From Sisyra terminalis (taxonomy: Eukaryota; Arthropoda; Insecta; Neuroptera; Sisyridae), in the NCBI GenBank assembly GCA_958496175.1, contig OY292277.1, positions 48,929,050 through 48,993,049 of the forward strand: DNA of 64,000 bases, read 5' to 3'. Positions 11,568 to 24,750 of this stretch are shown piece after piece. The notes under the pieces were generated by a model. It was not told where the DNA came from and did not search any database. It saw only the letters and a list, made by a program, of their open reading frames with translations. Numbering within the stretch: the first letter of the stretch is position 1; each line of letters starts with the position of its first letter. Position numbers and translations under genes: made by a program.

Positions 11568-13035
11568 ACTAGCTGATCCCCGCGACTTCGTCTGCGTAAC
11601 GTATTTTATTTTTCTTATTTCTTTTACGAACAATATAATCATACTTAAGAACAAGGTCTATTACGTATATCTACAGTAGGTATACCCACCGAGAACCAAA
11701 TAATCCGTAAATCAATCAGCATCTATACATAAATAAAAAATATCACCAAGTTCAATGAATTCGGTCTTAATTATGACTAAAAAAGTCGAAAGCTATCAAA
11801 ATACTCGCATCAAAATAACCCCATTTCACTGTTTCGATTCCCGAATGAACCTGTTTCCAAAAACTATTACACTATTGCACTGTACAACACAACCGCGAAA
11901 TTGAAATTTGTACAATTGCACGAAACCCAGTTCTTCCATAATCATGTATAACCATTATGTATCTATAAACTTATTATTGAAATATCTGTATACCAACTAT
12001 ATTATTAAACCATATTGGATAGTCAAGAGTTCACCATACACGATTTGGCGTATGCCTTTTGCTCTGGAAGAGGATTTTAAATTTCTTTTATCATTATGAT
12101 GATATGATTATTTATTATTTATCATTATGATGATTTCTGGCTGGAATTGCGAATTTTTTTCGTGATCCCTTTCACGCACTTGCAAATAAAAGATGTTGTG
12201 CCCCCACCCCCAAGAAAAAAATCCTGAATTCGCCCTTGTCTGTTAGGGTAGGAATTTTCAAAAAAAAATCTTATTACATGCCTACTTCCTGTAAGGAATA
12301 CACCGAATATTAAAATTTCATCAGTCAGAGGGGGAATATAAATACATGATTTTATATATGCACAGTTTTAAAAACGTATTTACTTTAAGCTTTATTATTA
12401 TTATTATTATTACTATTACATTTTTTTCGTTAATATTTCCTTACTGAGCAACCGTAAGGATCTATTTACAACAATTTTGTAAAAAAAAAAGTTTACTGTC
12501 AGATTATATTCTATAAAAACATTTATATTTCAAAAAGGCAATTTTTTGTACTTTAAATTAAATTACTGTGCTGTTTATTAGTTCATCTTAAAATATATAT
12601 ACAGATCATTTTTTAACTTTTAAATACCTTTCTAATGATATATAATTCGCCTATCTAAAGTATTTTTTTTTTCATCCCTCAGTTTTTACGTGGGGGAATA
12701 TTCTCTTATTATTTTTAAGGAATGATAAGTAGCCCAACGTGTGTGGGTAATTGTGTTGTATCTTAATATAAAGTTTCATATAATTCGGTTGTTTCGTTCT
12801 TTAGTTAAATCACCAGCGCACGCGATGCAAGAAAGTTTTTTGGTAATTTTTTCACACATTATTGGAGTTTTAGTATGAATCCCTAAGTTTTTTGAAAATT
12901 TAATATAGCCTATGTTCACCGAAAATAGTGTAGCTTCCTAACAGTGAAAAAAAATTTCAAATCGGTCAAGTAATTTCGGAGCCTATTCAAAGCAAACAAA
13001 CAATCAAATCTTTCCTCTTTATAATAATAGATAGA
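11568..13035 (-). mobile_element. Non-autonomous Helitron, copy 1 (minus orientation)
   Basis: Read on the minus strand it starts TCTATCTATTATTATAAAGA after an A (T at 13036 on plus) and ends with a short hairpin (CGCAGACGAAGTCGCG) then GGGATCAGCTAG before T. Helitrons start with TC, end in CTRR after a hairpin and insert between A and T without duplication; all these marks are present. The outer ~300 bases of each side match the 25198 and 43943 copies. The inside (about 11800-12830) differs and shares blocks with the 18680-20630 copy, so this is a recombinant or internally expanded member. No Rep or helicase frame is seen. Confidence 0.75.
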
Positions 13036-13039
13036 TGAC

Positions 13040-14370
13040 AACTTTATTGTATAAATAAAATACTTATTTATCAATGAAAATATACATTTTAGTATATTTT
13101 TTGAGACTTTCAGGACTTTGAATCCCAAGAAGTATTTGTGATTAACCTTATGTTCGGATGATAGATTTGCCTAACGGTAAACCCACCTATAATCTAATCA
13201 ATGGTAAAAGTTTTAAAGAATACTTTTAAGCAACTAAGTAAGGTTAGAATTTATTCATAATCGGTTACTTTTTTATAACAAATTTCTAAAAATATAAGCT
13301 TATTACCACAGCTATGATGTCAATCTTTTGACAGCATACAACTAAACATGAACCACTTGAAAACTACTTCAAAAATCCAACTACGTAAATCATCTAGCTA
13401 GATTAATTTTGAAAAATGAATCAGTAACTTTTCATTATAAATACTTAGGCAAAAAATACAGTGTTTAAACTAACATTCTCGTTTAATAATTATAGTTCTA
13501 ATTGATATTCAAGATACGTTCATGCTGTGAAAATCATAAAATATTGAACAAAAGTCTTACGTACCTACTCTAATGAGTCTAATAGCTTCTCAGCAACAGC
13601 AAAAAAAAAACGGTTAATAAATTTTCATTTTTACGTTATTTTATGTATGGATTTGTATGTTCGTTACTACAATTCCCATAATTTCTCATTTACATACGAA
13701 TTCCTCTTGAAATAATAAGTCATTGAAAATTATGTATATTATTACACGAATACATTTTGCACATGTTAAGTATGATGAGAAACAAAAGCTTCGAAATATG
13801 TAATTAGCGCTTATATTTGCTGTTAACAACACTTGAAATATAACTCTGTGAACACATTCGAGTTTAACACACTAATATTGCATTAATGTGATCTTCAAAA
13901 TGTGCTCCATTATTATCACATATGTCCGTCTAGGGGTTTTGCCAACTACTTACTTAATAGCCGAAAATCTAATATGTTATTAATTGATAAACAGAACTAT
14001 CCAAAGACGCTAGCAGAGACATGAATGCACTGAAGAAATTAAATCTATATGCACATTTCAAAGTTCTGTTTCTTAACAAAAATTTGAAATAACATAATCC
14101 GAAGTTTAAAGAATAAATGTTTTTTTAGTTGTGCTTTTCAATTTTTTATTACATAGTTTTAATATGTACAAATTGGTTATTGCTACCCATAATTACAAGA
14201 AAAAATCAATTATACAAATGTTTTATTGATTCTCATCAAGGTTTAAGGGTTTTAACTAATGCTATTCGTTGATTTTAAATATTGTAAAGCAGAATAGAAC
14301 ATTCATACTTTCCAAGATTTCCTAGGATATACGTGTACTGTTCTCAAAATTCAAAAGATGATCAATTTGT
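13040..14370. other. AT-rich stretch, no gene seen
   Basis: No long frame, terminal repeat or RNA gene recognised. The short frame at 12916-13128 straddles the Helitron end and is a by-product. Confidence 0.4.
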
Positions 14371-14373
14371 TGG

Positions 14374-16722
14374 AAAGGGTCTAGCAGAATCCACATGGCG
14401 AGTTGGCCTTCAAATAGGAACCTATATCGAAACTTATGTTAAAATATCGGCTTGATATACAAACACATTTTATATACTTTTCGCAACCAAATTCTTCTTT
14501 GACCTGGAGATATGGGCAAAAATGTCCCCCCGCATGGTTATTTTTCAAAGTTATATATCTCAAAAACTAATTAAGCTAGAGAAGTGAAACCAACGCCAGG
14601 CTGTAGATTATTTTACAGAGTATATCATATATTTTTTTGAAATTTTTAGAAAAAAAAGGATACAAACAAAATCCAAAAAACAAATGAAATTATTTTTTTT
14701 ATATGTTCTCTGAAAATGACAATCACGAAAAAAATATATTTTATGCTTCCACATGAGCACTATAATTCATAAAAATTGCATGAAAAAATAGTTGGTGTAA
14801 CACTTTGAAAAAAAAATTAAATGTGATTTACGTCTAATAGTATACCTCGGTTTTATTTTTTTTCGAAGTGTTTCACCCAATTTTTTTTCACAAAACTTCA
14901 ATAAAAAATAGGCCACATATGGGAGCAAGACAAATATTATTTTCATAATTGTAAGTCTAAGAAAACATAAAAAAAAAACTATTAGTTTTTTTGGTTTTTC
15001 TATATTTACTCTTAAGATGATTACTTTCAAGATCAAAATAATTGATCCCAAAAGAAAAAAGAACAACTATGTCAATTTTTATTAAAATAAGAATTAAAAA
15101 AAACTTTGTCACTGCTATAATTTATTACAACTGGAATATTATGAACCTAAAATAATTTAGTTAGTATCTCGTAGAACGCAGGATTCTGGATAATTATTGT
15201 CCATATGAAAAATAACAAATAAAAGCTGTTGCATGAGAACAATATCCTACTGTAAAGTTTCGATTGGAGAATCACAGGAATAACGCAAAATACTGTTGCA
15301 ATTTGTACCATTCGAAATATAATCATTGTATATACGACCGTCTTTGCTATTTATACATATGTGTTGATTTTACTTCTACCCTAATGATATTAGGTGCTTA
15401 TTTTACACATTATTTTAAAATATTATTTGATAGTTCATTTATTCACCCACTTTAGGTAGAACCTGTAAAAATTTTGATAGGAGCCAGTGAATAATATCGT
15501 AAACTAAACGAAGAAAACCAAGGAATTCAGAAGCCATCAATAATTTTTATAGTTATATTGATGGCATCTGAATTACTTGGTTTTCTTCGTTTAGTTTACG
15601 ATATTATTCACTGGCTCCTATCAAAATTTTTACAGGTTCTACCTAAAGTGGGTGAATAAATGAACTATCAAATAATATTTTAAAATAATGTGTAAAATAA
15701 GCACCTAATATCATTAGGGTAGAAGTAAAATCAACACATATGTATAAATAGCAAAGACGGTCGTATATACAATGATTATATTTCGAATGGTACAAATTGC
15801 AACAGTATTTTGCGTTATTCCTGTGATTCTCCAATCGAAACTTTACAGTAGGATATTGTTCTCATGCAACAGCTTTTATTTGTTATTTTTCATATGGACA
15901 ATAATTATCCAGAATCCTGCGTTCTACGAGATACTAACTAAATTATTTTAGGTTCATAATATTCCAGTTGTAATAAATTATAGCAGTGACAAATTTTTTT
16001 TAACTCTTATTTTAATAAAAATTGACATAGTTGTTCTTTTTTCTTTTGGGATCAATTATTTTGATCTTGAAAGTAATCATCTTAAGAGTAAATATAGAAA
16101 AACAAAAAAACTCATAAATTTTTTTTTTTTGTTTTTCCTGAGACAATTATGAAAATAATATATGTTTTGCTCCTATATATGGCCTAATTTTTTATTGAAG
16201 TTTTGTGAAAAAAAATTGGGTGAAACACTTCGAAAAAAAATAAAACCGAGGTATACTATTAGACGTAAATCACATTTAATTTTTTTTCAAAGTGTTGCAT
16301 CAACTATTTTTTCACGCAATTTTTATGAGTTATAGTGCTCATGTAGAAGCATAAAATATATTTTTTTCGTGATTGTCATTTTCAGAGAACATATAAAAAA
16401 ATATTATTTCATTGGTTTTTTGGATTTTGTTTGTATAATTTTTTTTTCTAAAAATTTCAAAAAATATATGATATTCTCTGTAAAATAATCTAAAGCCTCG
16501 CGTTGGTTTAACTTCTCTAGCTTAATTAGTTTTTGAGATATATAACTTTGAAAAATAACCATGCGGGGGGACATTTTTGCCTATATCTGAAGGTCAAAGA
16601 GGAATTGGGTCGCGAAAAGTATATAAAATGTGTTTGTATATCAAGCCAATATTTTAACATAAGTTTCGACATAGCTTCCTATTTGGAGGCCAACTCGCCA
16701 TGTGGATCCTGCTAGACCCTTT
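14374..16722. repeat. 2.35 kb near-perfect palindrome
   Basis: The left arm 14374-15542 is the reverse complement of 15556-16722, leaving a loop of about 13 bases. Outer ends are AAAGGGTCTAGC and its complement. Inner parts are almost identical: the same 63-residue frame occurs as 15264-15455 on plus and 15643-15834 on minus with no amino-acid change. The outer 300 bases differ by scattered substitutions and small indels. The frames look AT-rich and non-coding. It could be a very long foldback element or a recent inverted duplication. I see no target duplication. Such DNA can extrude a cruciform and, if transcribed, would give a ~1.17 kb double-stranded RNA. Confidence 0.85.
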
Positions 16723-18450
16723 ATGTAAACTTGATATCCTATACAAATCTTATGATTTTGGTCAACAAACTGATGATTTACTACACCAAAGTTTGGAAAA
16801 CCTAAAACAAAATTTAAATCATAAAAATTTAGCAACTTGAATCAAAAACTAAAACTAATTAGATTTAGAGATTTAACTTAAAAATATTTGAGAATCCTTC
16901 TTCTCATTTTATAGAGAAAGACCAAAGGGTAAATAAAATTTCAATTTTGAAACTCTTTGGTTGGAAAAAGTTCAGTTTTTAGAATATTTTCTAAAAGAGA
17001 AGTACTTATAAATAAAGAGTAAAAAAAAACGCAGGAAACCTATCAAAGTTATTACTTATTTTAGCTTGAAATTCATTGGATCATAATGTTTATAACGAGA
17101 CTAGGGCTTTCAAGTGCCCTCTAGTACCATATAGAATACAATCCGCTTATTTACCATAAATAATAATTGATACAATTCAAATTTCAAATCAAACAAATAT
17201 AAGGATTATTACTGAATTTTTGTAAAGAACTTCAAAATAAATGACCATTTTGTGTATTTTCATCACCTATTTATAAAATTGAAATAATTTTCTTTAATTT
17301 GTCTTAAAATTTCCTCGAAAAAGTTGTCTTTTTGCCCTCAAAACATTTAATGTCCAAAACATAAAAAAAAAACGAATTCTTTTTCCCTCCCGTGCCAAAG
17401 TTTGTCCCAAATATTTTTCAATGAAACAAGCAAAACCAATGACCCATGTTCAACGGCAGCTTGTAAGTAAACCTATCCTAATTTTTGACATCCAAGTCAT
17501 AAATTATCTGCAAAGCAATTCGTCATCACTTCTATAGAGGTCACAGGTGTTATGTAAATAGGGAGATGAAGTTGTCTTGTTACATTTACGTCACACATAA
17601 ACTGTAATTAATGTGCATTGTCTGAATTAGCTAAACAGTGGTTAGCCAACAAATAAGGCTTTTGCTCAACTATTCGAATTACATCTAATTAATTATGTAT
17701 CATTGATAAAATTAAATAAACTTGCAACCATATCAAAAGAACATTTATTCAAAATGGTAATAGTTTTCATCAATAATTTTACTCTCAACTTTGATTTTCA
17801 ATATGAAATAGATTTGCCAAAATCAAAGGATTAATTCAACAAAATTTGGAACTCAATTAAATTTTGTAGTAATAATATCCATAGATAGAGACCAATTTCA
17901 TTATACCTTTCAACTATTGCTGAATGTAATGCAATTAGTCTTGCAAACTAATTAGGGACTTACAAAACACAACGAAATAATTGAATCGAGAATAAAATTT
18001 CAGTTATGGTTGATAATTTTTTTAATTAGTTTTTTTTTTTGTAATGGAAAATGAAATGTTTGCAAAGTTACACAAGAACAACAATTGTATGTATATCACG
18101 TTGTGTTTTCGGTGCAGAATTTGTATATGTACAATGTACATATTATGTATAAGCTTTGCAGACTAAATGGAAACCTCAACTTCATTATTCACTGGGATAG
18201 ATTTGTGAGTGTAGAATACGAAAGGCTATCTTCCTAAACAGCAAATGTTAACCAACAATTAAATTGTAGATACTAATTTTATGTTAATGAGCTCATTATT
18301 ATAATATACTCGTATATGGGAAGAACAAAACGTTTATTCACCAAATTTCCCGAATTTAATTAAGTTATGGTACTTTAAATTAGTGTTATTTACAAATGGA
18401 ACCACAAACGAAAGAAATACGTCTTAAATATCATTAAAAAATTTTGAAGT
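16723..18450. other. AT-rich stretch, no gene seen
   Basis: Nothing recognisable: no frame with a domain, no terminal repeats, no tandem repeats beyond short A/T tracts. Confidence 0.4.
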
Positions 18451-18454
18451 ATAA

Positions 18455-18614
18455 TGCAAGGATTGTAAAATACACAGGTGGCCTCATGTTGGCTACGTGA
18501 CGTATCCAGAAGAAATTCGTACATATCTTCAGACTGATTCAAATTTCAAAATTCTTCGTATGACGTCATTTTTTTTTCTAATGGAGCAACCTGTGTAATT
18601 TACAAACTTTGGTA
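18455..18614. mobile_element. Short MITE, copy 1 of TACACAGGT family
   Basis: Inverted ends AATACACAGGTGGC and ATTACACAGGTTGC (right end as reverse complement) bound a ~125 bp core. The core contains ATACGAAGAATTTTGAAATT in the reverse direction. The same element in the opposite orientation lies at 57888-58041, with matching ends extended to AAGGTTTATAAA. No coding capacity. Two independent copies in one window make the boundaries convincing. Confidence 0.7.
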
Positions 18615-18679
18615 TTAATGTACTGTTAAATCAATCTTTCAATTCTGCTGACTTTTCTTTATGTTAATATATACTAAGA

Positions 18680-20630
18680 CTAGCTGATCCCTGCGACTTC
18701 GTCTGCGTAATGTAGGTGTTGATTATATTTTCTTTTTAGATTTACTATTTGTAATGGTAAATGCAGATTTCTATTTTTTTTTATTTCTTCTACGAAAAAC
18801 ATAATCATACCTGAAAACACTATTTTGTCGACTTTAAAAAAACACATTAAATAAACTATTGCTTAGAATAAAATAGATGTATGTAATGATCAATTACTTT
18901 TCAAAAAATATTTATAAATATCTAAAAAGAGTATGATCAATTACGAATACCTACAGTAGGTATACCTACAATTAACCAAATAATTCATAAATTAATCAGT
19001 ATCTATACATAAAAAAATATCGTAAAGTTCTATAAAGTCGGTCTTAATTATGACTTAAAACAGTAAAAAGATTTCAAAATATTCGCGTCAAAATAACAGA
19101 AGTAAAGGGTCTAGATTTAGACTATTAGTAGAAATCCCATCTCACTGTTTTGATTCCCGAATGAACATTTATCCCAAAACTATTACACTACTGCAATGTA
19201 CAAAACTACCGCGAAATTAAAATTTGTTCAATTTCACGAAATCCAGTTCCTCCATAATCAAGTATACCTAATAAGGTGGGTCAAAAATATCAATTATTTT
19301 TTTTTACAAGTGACGCGGAAAAATGGGTTGCTAGACACCTTAAAAAAATTCTCACCAAGTATGAGCTCTTAATTTTAATAGGAAGATCCTCCCCATCGCA
19401 GTTTTGTATTTTTTTTTCAGTGCAATAGAAAAAAATTCATACCTCATCATTTATCGAATGTACAGAAAAATGTTCTGAAAGAATTTTTTAGGAAATTTAA
19501 TGCTCTATAAAAAAGGCATTCTATATTTTTTCCGTAAGCCACACCATTTGAAATATATTAAGGATTTAATTTTGGTTATTTTAAGACAAATTTAATTTTT
19601 GTTTATGAATTTTATAACTCGACAATAAATGACTCTTATACAATGCGCAATACAATTTTTTATTGGAAATTAACTGCTCTATAAAAATGGTGTCTTATGT
19701 TTTGGCGATTAAATTAACCCTTCAAAAGATATTCATCATCAAACTTTCATGTGAACGGGTTTTAAAAGGTTATGATGAGATATTCGAAAAATGTCAATTT
19801 AATTAATAGTTTTTGAGAAAATTTACTCGAATTTTAGTTTTTATCAACTTAGAAACTTCAAAATATTTTTCAAGTTTTTTTTTATGCTTAAGTATATTTG
19901 TCCCCATTAAAAAAAAATAAATTGTACATTATTTATCGCTTAGTTAAATATTTATTAATAAAAAAAGTAAAGTTTTCATTATACATATATTATGATATAT
20001 TTCAGTATTAGAGAAAAACAATGTCCAATTAGTTATAAAAAAGTTTTTTATTTCAATTTTCAAGCAAGTTTTTGTTGCAAGTTGGGTAATTTTTGGTATT
20101 TTGGATAATTTAACAGACAGACGTAAGATCGCAATGTACAGACAGACGTAAGAATTGTATATATTAGTATAGATATAGATAGGTTTATATTTCAAAGAGG
20201 CAATTTTTTAAACTTTAAATTGAATTTACTGTGCTTTATATCAGTTCAATTAAAAATATTTATACAGATTATTTTCTAACTTTAAATTACCTTTCTAATG
20301 ATGTATAACTCACCTGTCTAGTGTAAAAATTTATGTTTTCATCCCTAGGGAATACCTTCCCTTATTATTTTTTTTTTGGAATGATAAGTTGCCTATAGTA
20401 TGTGGGAAATTTTGTTGTATCTTAATACTAAATTTTATTAAGTTCGGTTGTTCCATTCTTTAGTTAAATCGGGACACACAGACAGACAGACAAAAATTTT
20501 AAAAATGTTAAATTTGGAATAAGGTCCTCTTGAAACAAATATTTACTCTAAAATTGGGTTCAAAATCGAAATGTACAGACAGACGTAAGAATTTTATATA
20601 TTAGTATCATATATTAGTATTAGATATAGA
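18680..20630 (-). mobile_element. Non-autonomous Helitron, copy 2, interrupted by a hairpin
   Basis: The minus-strand 3' end is CGCAGACGAAGTCGCAGGGATCAGCTAG, split here as a hairpin plus GATCAGCTAG (18680-18705 on plus). The minus-strand 5' end is TCTATATCTAATACTAATAT at about 20630. A second 5'-like block (TCTATATCTATACTAATAT, about 20180) suggests tandem 5' ends. The tract of acagacagac near 20475 and 20575 is typical of such insect Helitrons. A partial long-hairpin element is nested at 19271-20094. No Rep or helicase frame. Confidence 0.65.
19271..20094 (+). mobile_element. Long-hairpin element, left arm and centre only
   Basis: This segment is closely similar to 7055-7880. It has the GGTGGGTCAAAAATATC end, TATGAGCTCTTAAT at 19360, TCTATAAAAAAGG at 19504 and TCTATAAAAATGG at 19678, then the AT-rich centre. 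It stops at about 20094, where Helitron sequence resumes, so the right arm is lost. It is nested in Helitron copy 2. The 83-residue minus frame 19944-20195 runs across the junction and is not a gene. Confidence 0.8.
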
Positions 20631-20639
20631 TAAGTATAG

Positions 20640-22070
20640 ATAAAGCGCATATTTTTTTATAAGTTTAGACTGGAAAATTATTTGAATATATAAATTTTTA
20701 ATCCTAATTAAAGCTAAAAACTTGAAAGATTTGAATTCAATGATAGTTTCGCTGGTAATTCGTTTATTATTGTGGCATTTGTACGTTATTAAGATCCATA
20801 TTTTCAAATCAGATAACTAAAGGGGATTGTTAGAAACTTGATATTTTTAAAATAGCTCGTTAGATCATATTTGTTTGTCGTGGTGCTAGAAAAATATGTA
20901 TAAATAACTCATTAGACAAAAATTTGTGGCTCTAAGGCACACCGAATTTATCATAATAAAATTTAAGTGTAATGAACAGGATGGCATACTTGACTTTTAC
21001 AATAAGCGGCTGAATATGATTGATAGTGTTGGGAACTTCTGGTAAGCAAGCACTAACAAGCGGCACGCTATTTGCTGATTCGGTGCCAAAATTTGTTGAG
21101 AACATGATATTTTCGCCAGACTAGAACCGATTATATTGACATATTTGTTTTAATGACCACGCGTATGACGAATAAAACCGTTTTTATGATTCCCAACGAC
21201 GAGAATATGCCTTTGTCTCGGCCCAGTTTGGTTTCAAATTATTTCAGCAAACATCACATAAATATCGCGGAACAGTTGAGAGCTTATTTAAGTGGATTTG
21301 TTATTTGCAAATTGGCAAACATTCTTTTCAAAATCTACATTTTTCAACAAATGTTATAAATCTTTCGGATTTTATGTTTTTAAATTTATAAGCAATTTGT
21401 CAGTGAGTGGTTGCTTTTTTTTCTCCTGAAAGTTTTCCATATTCTATGAATGAATTGGTCAATGTTTTTTCCAAAAATATTTTACTAATTGAATTTTTCT
21501 CATCTCAATATAGAAACCAAGAATTTATGTGGCTTTTAATAGCAAACGACTTAGGTCTTTAGCACTAGTATGGCAGTAGGTTATAGTTTAAAGCAACATA
21601 AATTTTGCTTCAAAGAATTTGAAATATTATACAGGTTTTATTATCAGTAATATTGCATCAAATTACATCAATAATATTGCATCAATTTTGGGGCGCAATA
21701 GTCCTTTTAGGACGCAGAGCAGAGCAACTCCCAAATCAAAGGAAAAAAAATATTGCATCAAATATTTTAGAGCAAATCAAGGTGCATTTTGAAGGATTCT
21801 CTGACAAAAAAACTTTTCTTTACTTCACTCCAATAGTTAAGTTTTCTTTACCTATTGGTGTGCTTTTTAAAGATTTAACTTCTCTAAGTAGATCCCAAAG
21901 GTATTCTCTCGACAGTCGTGAATTGTAAAGGTGTAAAGTTTTATCTTTTCAAGACTTATTTTTTACATTTATTTGTCGTTGTAGCAAAAAGTTTTGCTTC
22001 CATAATCCATGTGTTACATTGATAATATAACACATTTCAAAGCATAATTAAAATTGTTGAGAATTTAAAT
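20640..22070. other. Intergenic stretch with two unassigned small frames
   Basis: Plus-strand frames at 21153-21359 (68 residues, MTTRMTNKTVFMIPNDENM...) and 21653-21928 (91 residues, MHQITSIILHQFWGAIV...) are less biased to AT codons than most here. The first has a mixed composition that might derive from an old gene or transposon. I recognise no domain in either, see no splice sites that extend them, and do not call genes. Confidence 0.3.
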
Positions 22071-22074
22071 TATA

Positions 22075-23923
22075 AATTGTACCCTATACTGATAGCCAAC
22101 AAAATTTTAAAGTGTGAATTTTCCGATTTTTTTTTTGTCAATCGATAGGAAATCATTCGTAGAGGTTTGTGAAAGAAACCGTTTTGTTTGTGACAAAATA
22201 GTTTAGCGGTAATTAAATACAAAAGAAAAATTAATTAATTAGTCATTAATATAGTAAAATGTTGCAAAAATAAGGGCTTAAGGTTGGAAACGGTTGGTTA
22301 AAACTAAAACTAAAAAAAAAATTAAAGAAAACTAAACAGAACCTCCCCCCCCTTCGAAAAATAATGGAAAAAAAGGCAATTATGAAATTATTTTTTTTCC
22401 TCAAATTATATTTTCTCAAAATTTTCCAACAAAATTAAAATTGAAACATAATTAACACGCTTTTCTCTCAAATTTTTTTATCGTCTGTGAAAATCAAGTT
22501 TTCTCACAAAAAATTTTTGAAAATATTTATATGAGGGAGAACATTAAGTGTTATCGAGGCTCGCAAAATATTTCCCACACTTTCTAATTTAGCCAACTTT
22601 TCCAAACTAGTGAAAATTAATACAATATTGATCAGGCTATCCATATATAAATTTTCATCGTTTGTGAAAATCTAGTTTTCCGATAAAATTTTTTTGAAAA
22701 TATATATATGAGGTAGAACATTAAGTGTTTATTGAGGTTCGGAAAATATTTCCCACTCTTTCTGATTCAGCCAACTTTTCCAAACTAGTAAAAATCAATA
22801 CAATATTGAACAGGCTTTTTACCCATAAATATTCATCGTTTGTGAAAATCAACTTTTCCGATCATTTTTTTTTTAATTTTTATATGTGTAGTAGAACGTA
22901 AAGAGTTTATTTGAATTTGCAAAATATTTTCCACGCTTTCTAATCCAGCCAACTTTTCCAAACTAACCAAAGATTAAACATCAATTAACAGACTTTGCAC
23001 ATTGATTTTTATCGTTTGTGAAAATCAACTTTTCTGATTATTTTTTTTTATTTTTAAATGTGTAGTAGAACGTAAAGTTTTTATTTGAATTTGAACACAA
23101 ACGATGAAAATTTATGTGTGGAAAGCCTGTTGATCGAAATTTAATATTGGGCTAGTTTGGCAAATTTGGCTGGATTAGAAAGGATGGAAAATATGTTTCA
23201 AAGTCAAATAAACACTACGTTCTACTACACATATACAAATTACAAAATAAACACTCAATAAACACTTAATGTTTTACCTGTTATATATATTTTGAAAAAA
23301 ATTTTGCCAGAAAACTAGATATTCACAAACGATGATAATTTATATGTGGATAGCCTGATCAATATTGTATTGATTTTCATTAGTTTGGAAAAGTTGGCTA
23401 AATCAGAAAGTGAGGAAAATATTTTCCGAATTTCAAAAAATTCTTAATGTTCTACTTCAGAACTATATTTTCAAAAAAAAATTTGTGAGAAAACTTGATT
23501 TTCACAAACGATAAAAAAAATTGAGAAAAAAGCGTGTTAAATTATGTTTCAATTTTTATTTTTTTGGAAAATTTTGGGAACATAATTTGACAAAAAAAAA
23601 AATCCAAATTGCCTTTTTTTCCATTACTTTTCAAAAGAGGGGAGGATATGTTTAGTTTTCTTTAATTTTTTTTTTAGTTTTAGTTTTAACCAATCGTTTC
23701 CTAAATTCTCTCGCATTTTTGTTATTGTAAGTTGCTTAAAACCTAATTTTTTTAACATTTTATTATATCAATGACTTATTTATAAATTTTTCTTAATTAA
23801 TTAATTACCATTAAACTATTTTATCACAAACAAAACGGTTTCTTTCACAAACGATTGTCAACAAAAATTTTCGGAAAATTCACACTTTAAAATTTTGTTG
23901 GATAATCAGCATAGGGTTAAAAT
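22075..23923. repeat. 1.85 kb palindrome made of ~177 bp modules
   Basis: Left and right arms are inverted copies with outer ends ACCCTATACTGAT and ACCCTATGCTGAT and shared AGAAACCGTTTTGTTTGTGA. Inside the left arm a unit containing GTTTGTGAAAATC, AGAACATTAAG or AGAACGTAAAG, and CCAACTTTTCCAAACTA repeats. The AGAAC landmark lies at 22538, 22715, 22893 and 23067, a period of 174-178 bases. The right arm holds about three inverted units. No gene. It looks like a foldback element whose arms grew by tandem duplication of one module. Confidence 0.75.
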
Positions 23924-23929
23924 TGTGGT

Positions 23930-24740
23930 GATATGCTTGCGATTATAGTTGATTTCTATTGAAATTTGAATAATCGAAAGTTATAGTTTCTTGCAAAAAG
24001 CTTTACACTAGTTTTCGGTTTATTTTAATTTTTGATTTGAAAATAGTTTGAACATCCGGTTCTTTGTTTTTTGTTCTTCTACACATATATTCGCAAAATT
24101 ATTTGTTTGAAGTTTTCACTGAATGACAGCTTTCTTGACAGTAACTTAATACAAATCAATTAGTTGTCGTTATATTATGTTCGTTGAAATTCCTTGATTA
24201 TTTTAAAAATTTTCATTGAATTTTTGGACATTTATTCATAATTTTTAACAAACCATATCTATTTGAAAAGAAGTTAAATATTTACTTAACAGTTGCAAAA
24301 AGTTATCGTTTTTGTAACAAAAGTTTAAGATTACTTTTTCAAAAGAATTAATGTATTTTGCTAGAGGCGTTCGATTCAAATACATACATAAATTAGAGGA
24401 GTATATAAAAAAGTCAATCTTCACATGAAACTTACCGAGAATTTCACACACATTATAATATTTTCTCTTTGCCGTTTATTCATTATGTTTTGGTTATTTT
24501 ATACAAACTACGGATAGATCAAAGCGAGAAAACGTTGACAGTCAATAAATTGTAACATTTGAGTAGGTAAATGTCGAGTTGAAATTGTTTTTGATAGGAT
24601 ATTTGGGGAAAGAGTTAACACTACCTGGTGTACGCCGAAAACATCAATTAAGAAAATTTTATGAAGAAAAAACTTCAAAAAGGTAGATCGGAAAAAATAA
24701 TACAAAATTTATTGCTGGAATGTTATTATTTTGCAGTAAA
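23930..24740. other. AT-rich stretch, no gene seen
   Basis: No domain-bearing frame or repeat end recognised. Short frames at 24245-24451 and 24508-24705 are AT-rich and overlap nothing known. Confidence 0.4.
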
Positions 24741-24750
24741 TATACTAAAG

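Noticed and set aside
11107..11576. Plus-strand hydrophobic frames resembling membrane proteins
   Set aside because: They are antisense to the Penelope-like endonuclease remnant, whose minus-strand reading has a recognisable GIY-YIG motif.
15264..15834. Identical 63-residue frames on opposite strands as a duplicated gene pair
   Set aside because: They are mirror images produced by the palindrome arms; composition is AT-driven and no domain, promoter or splice signal supports coding.
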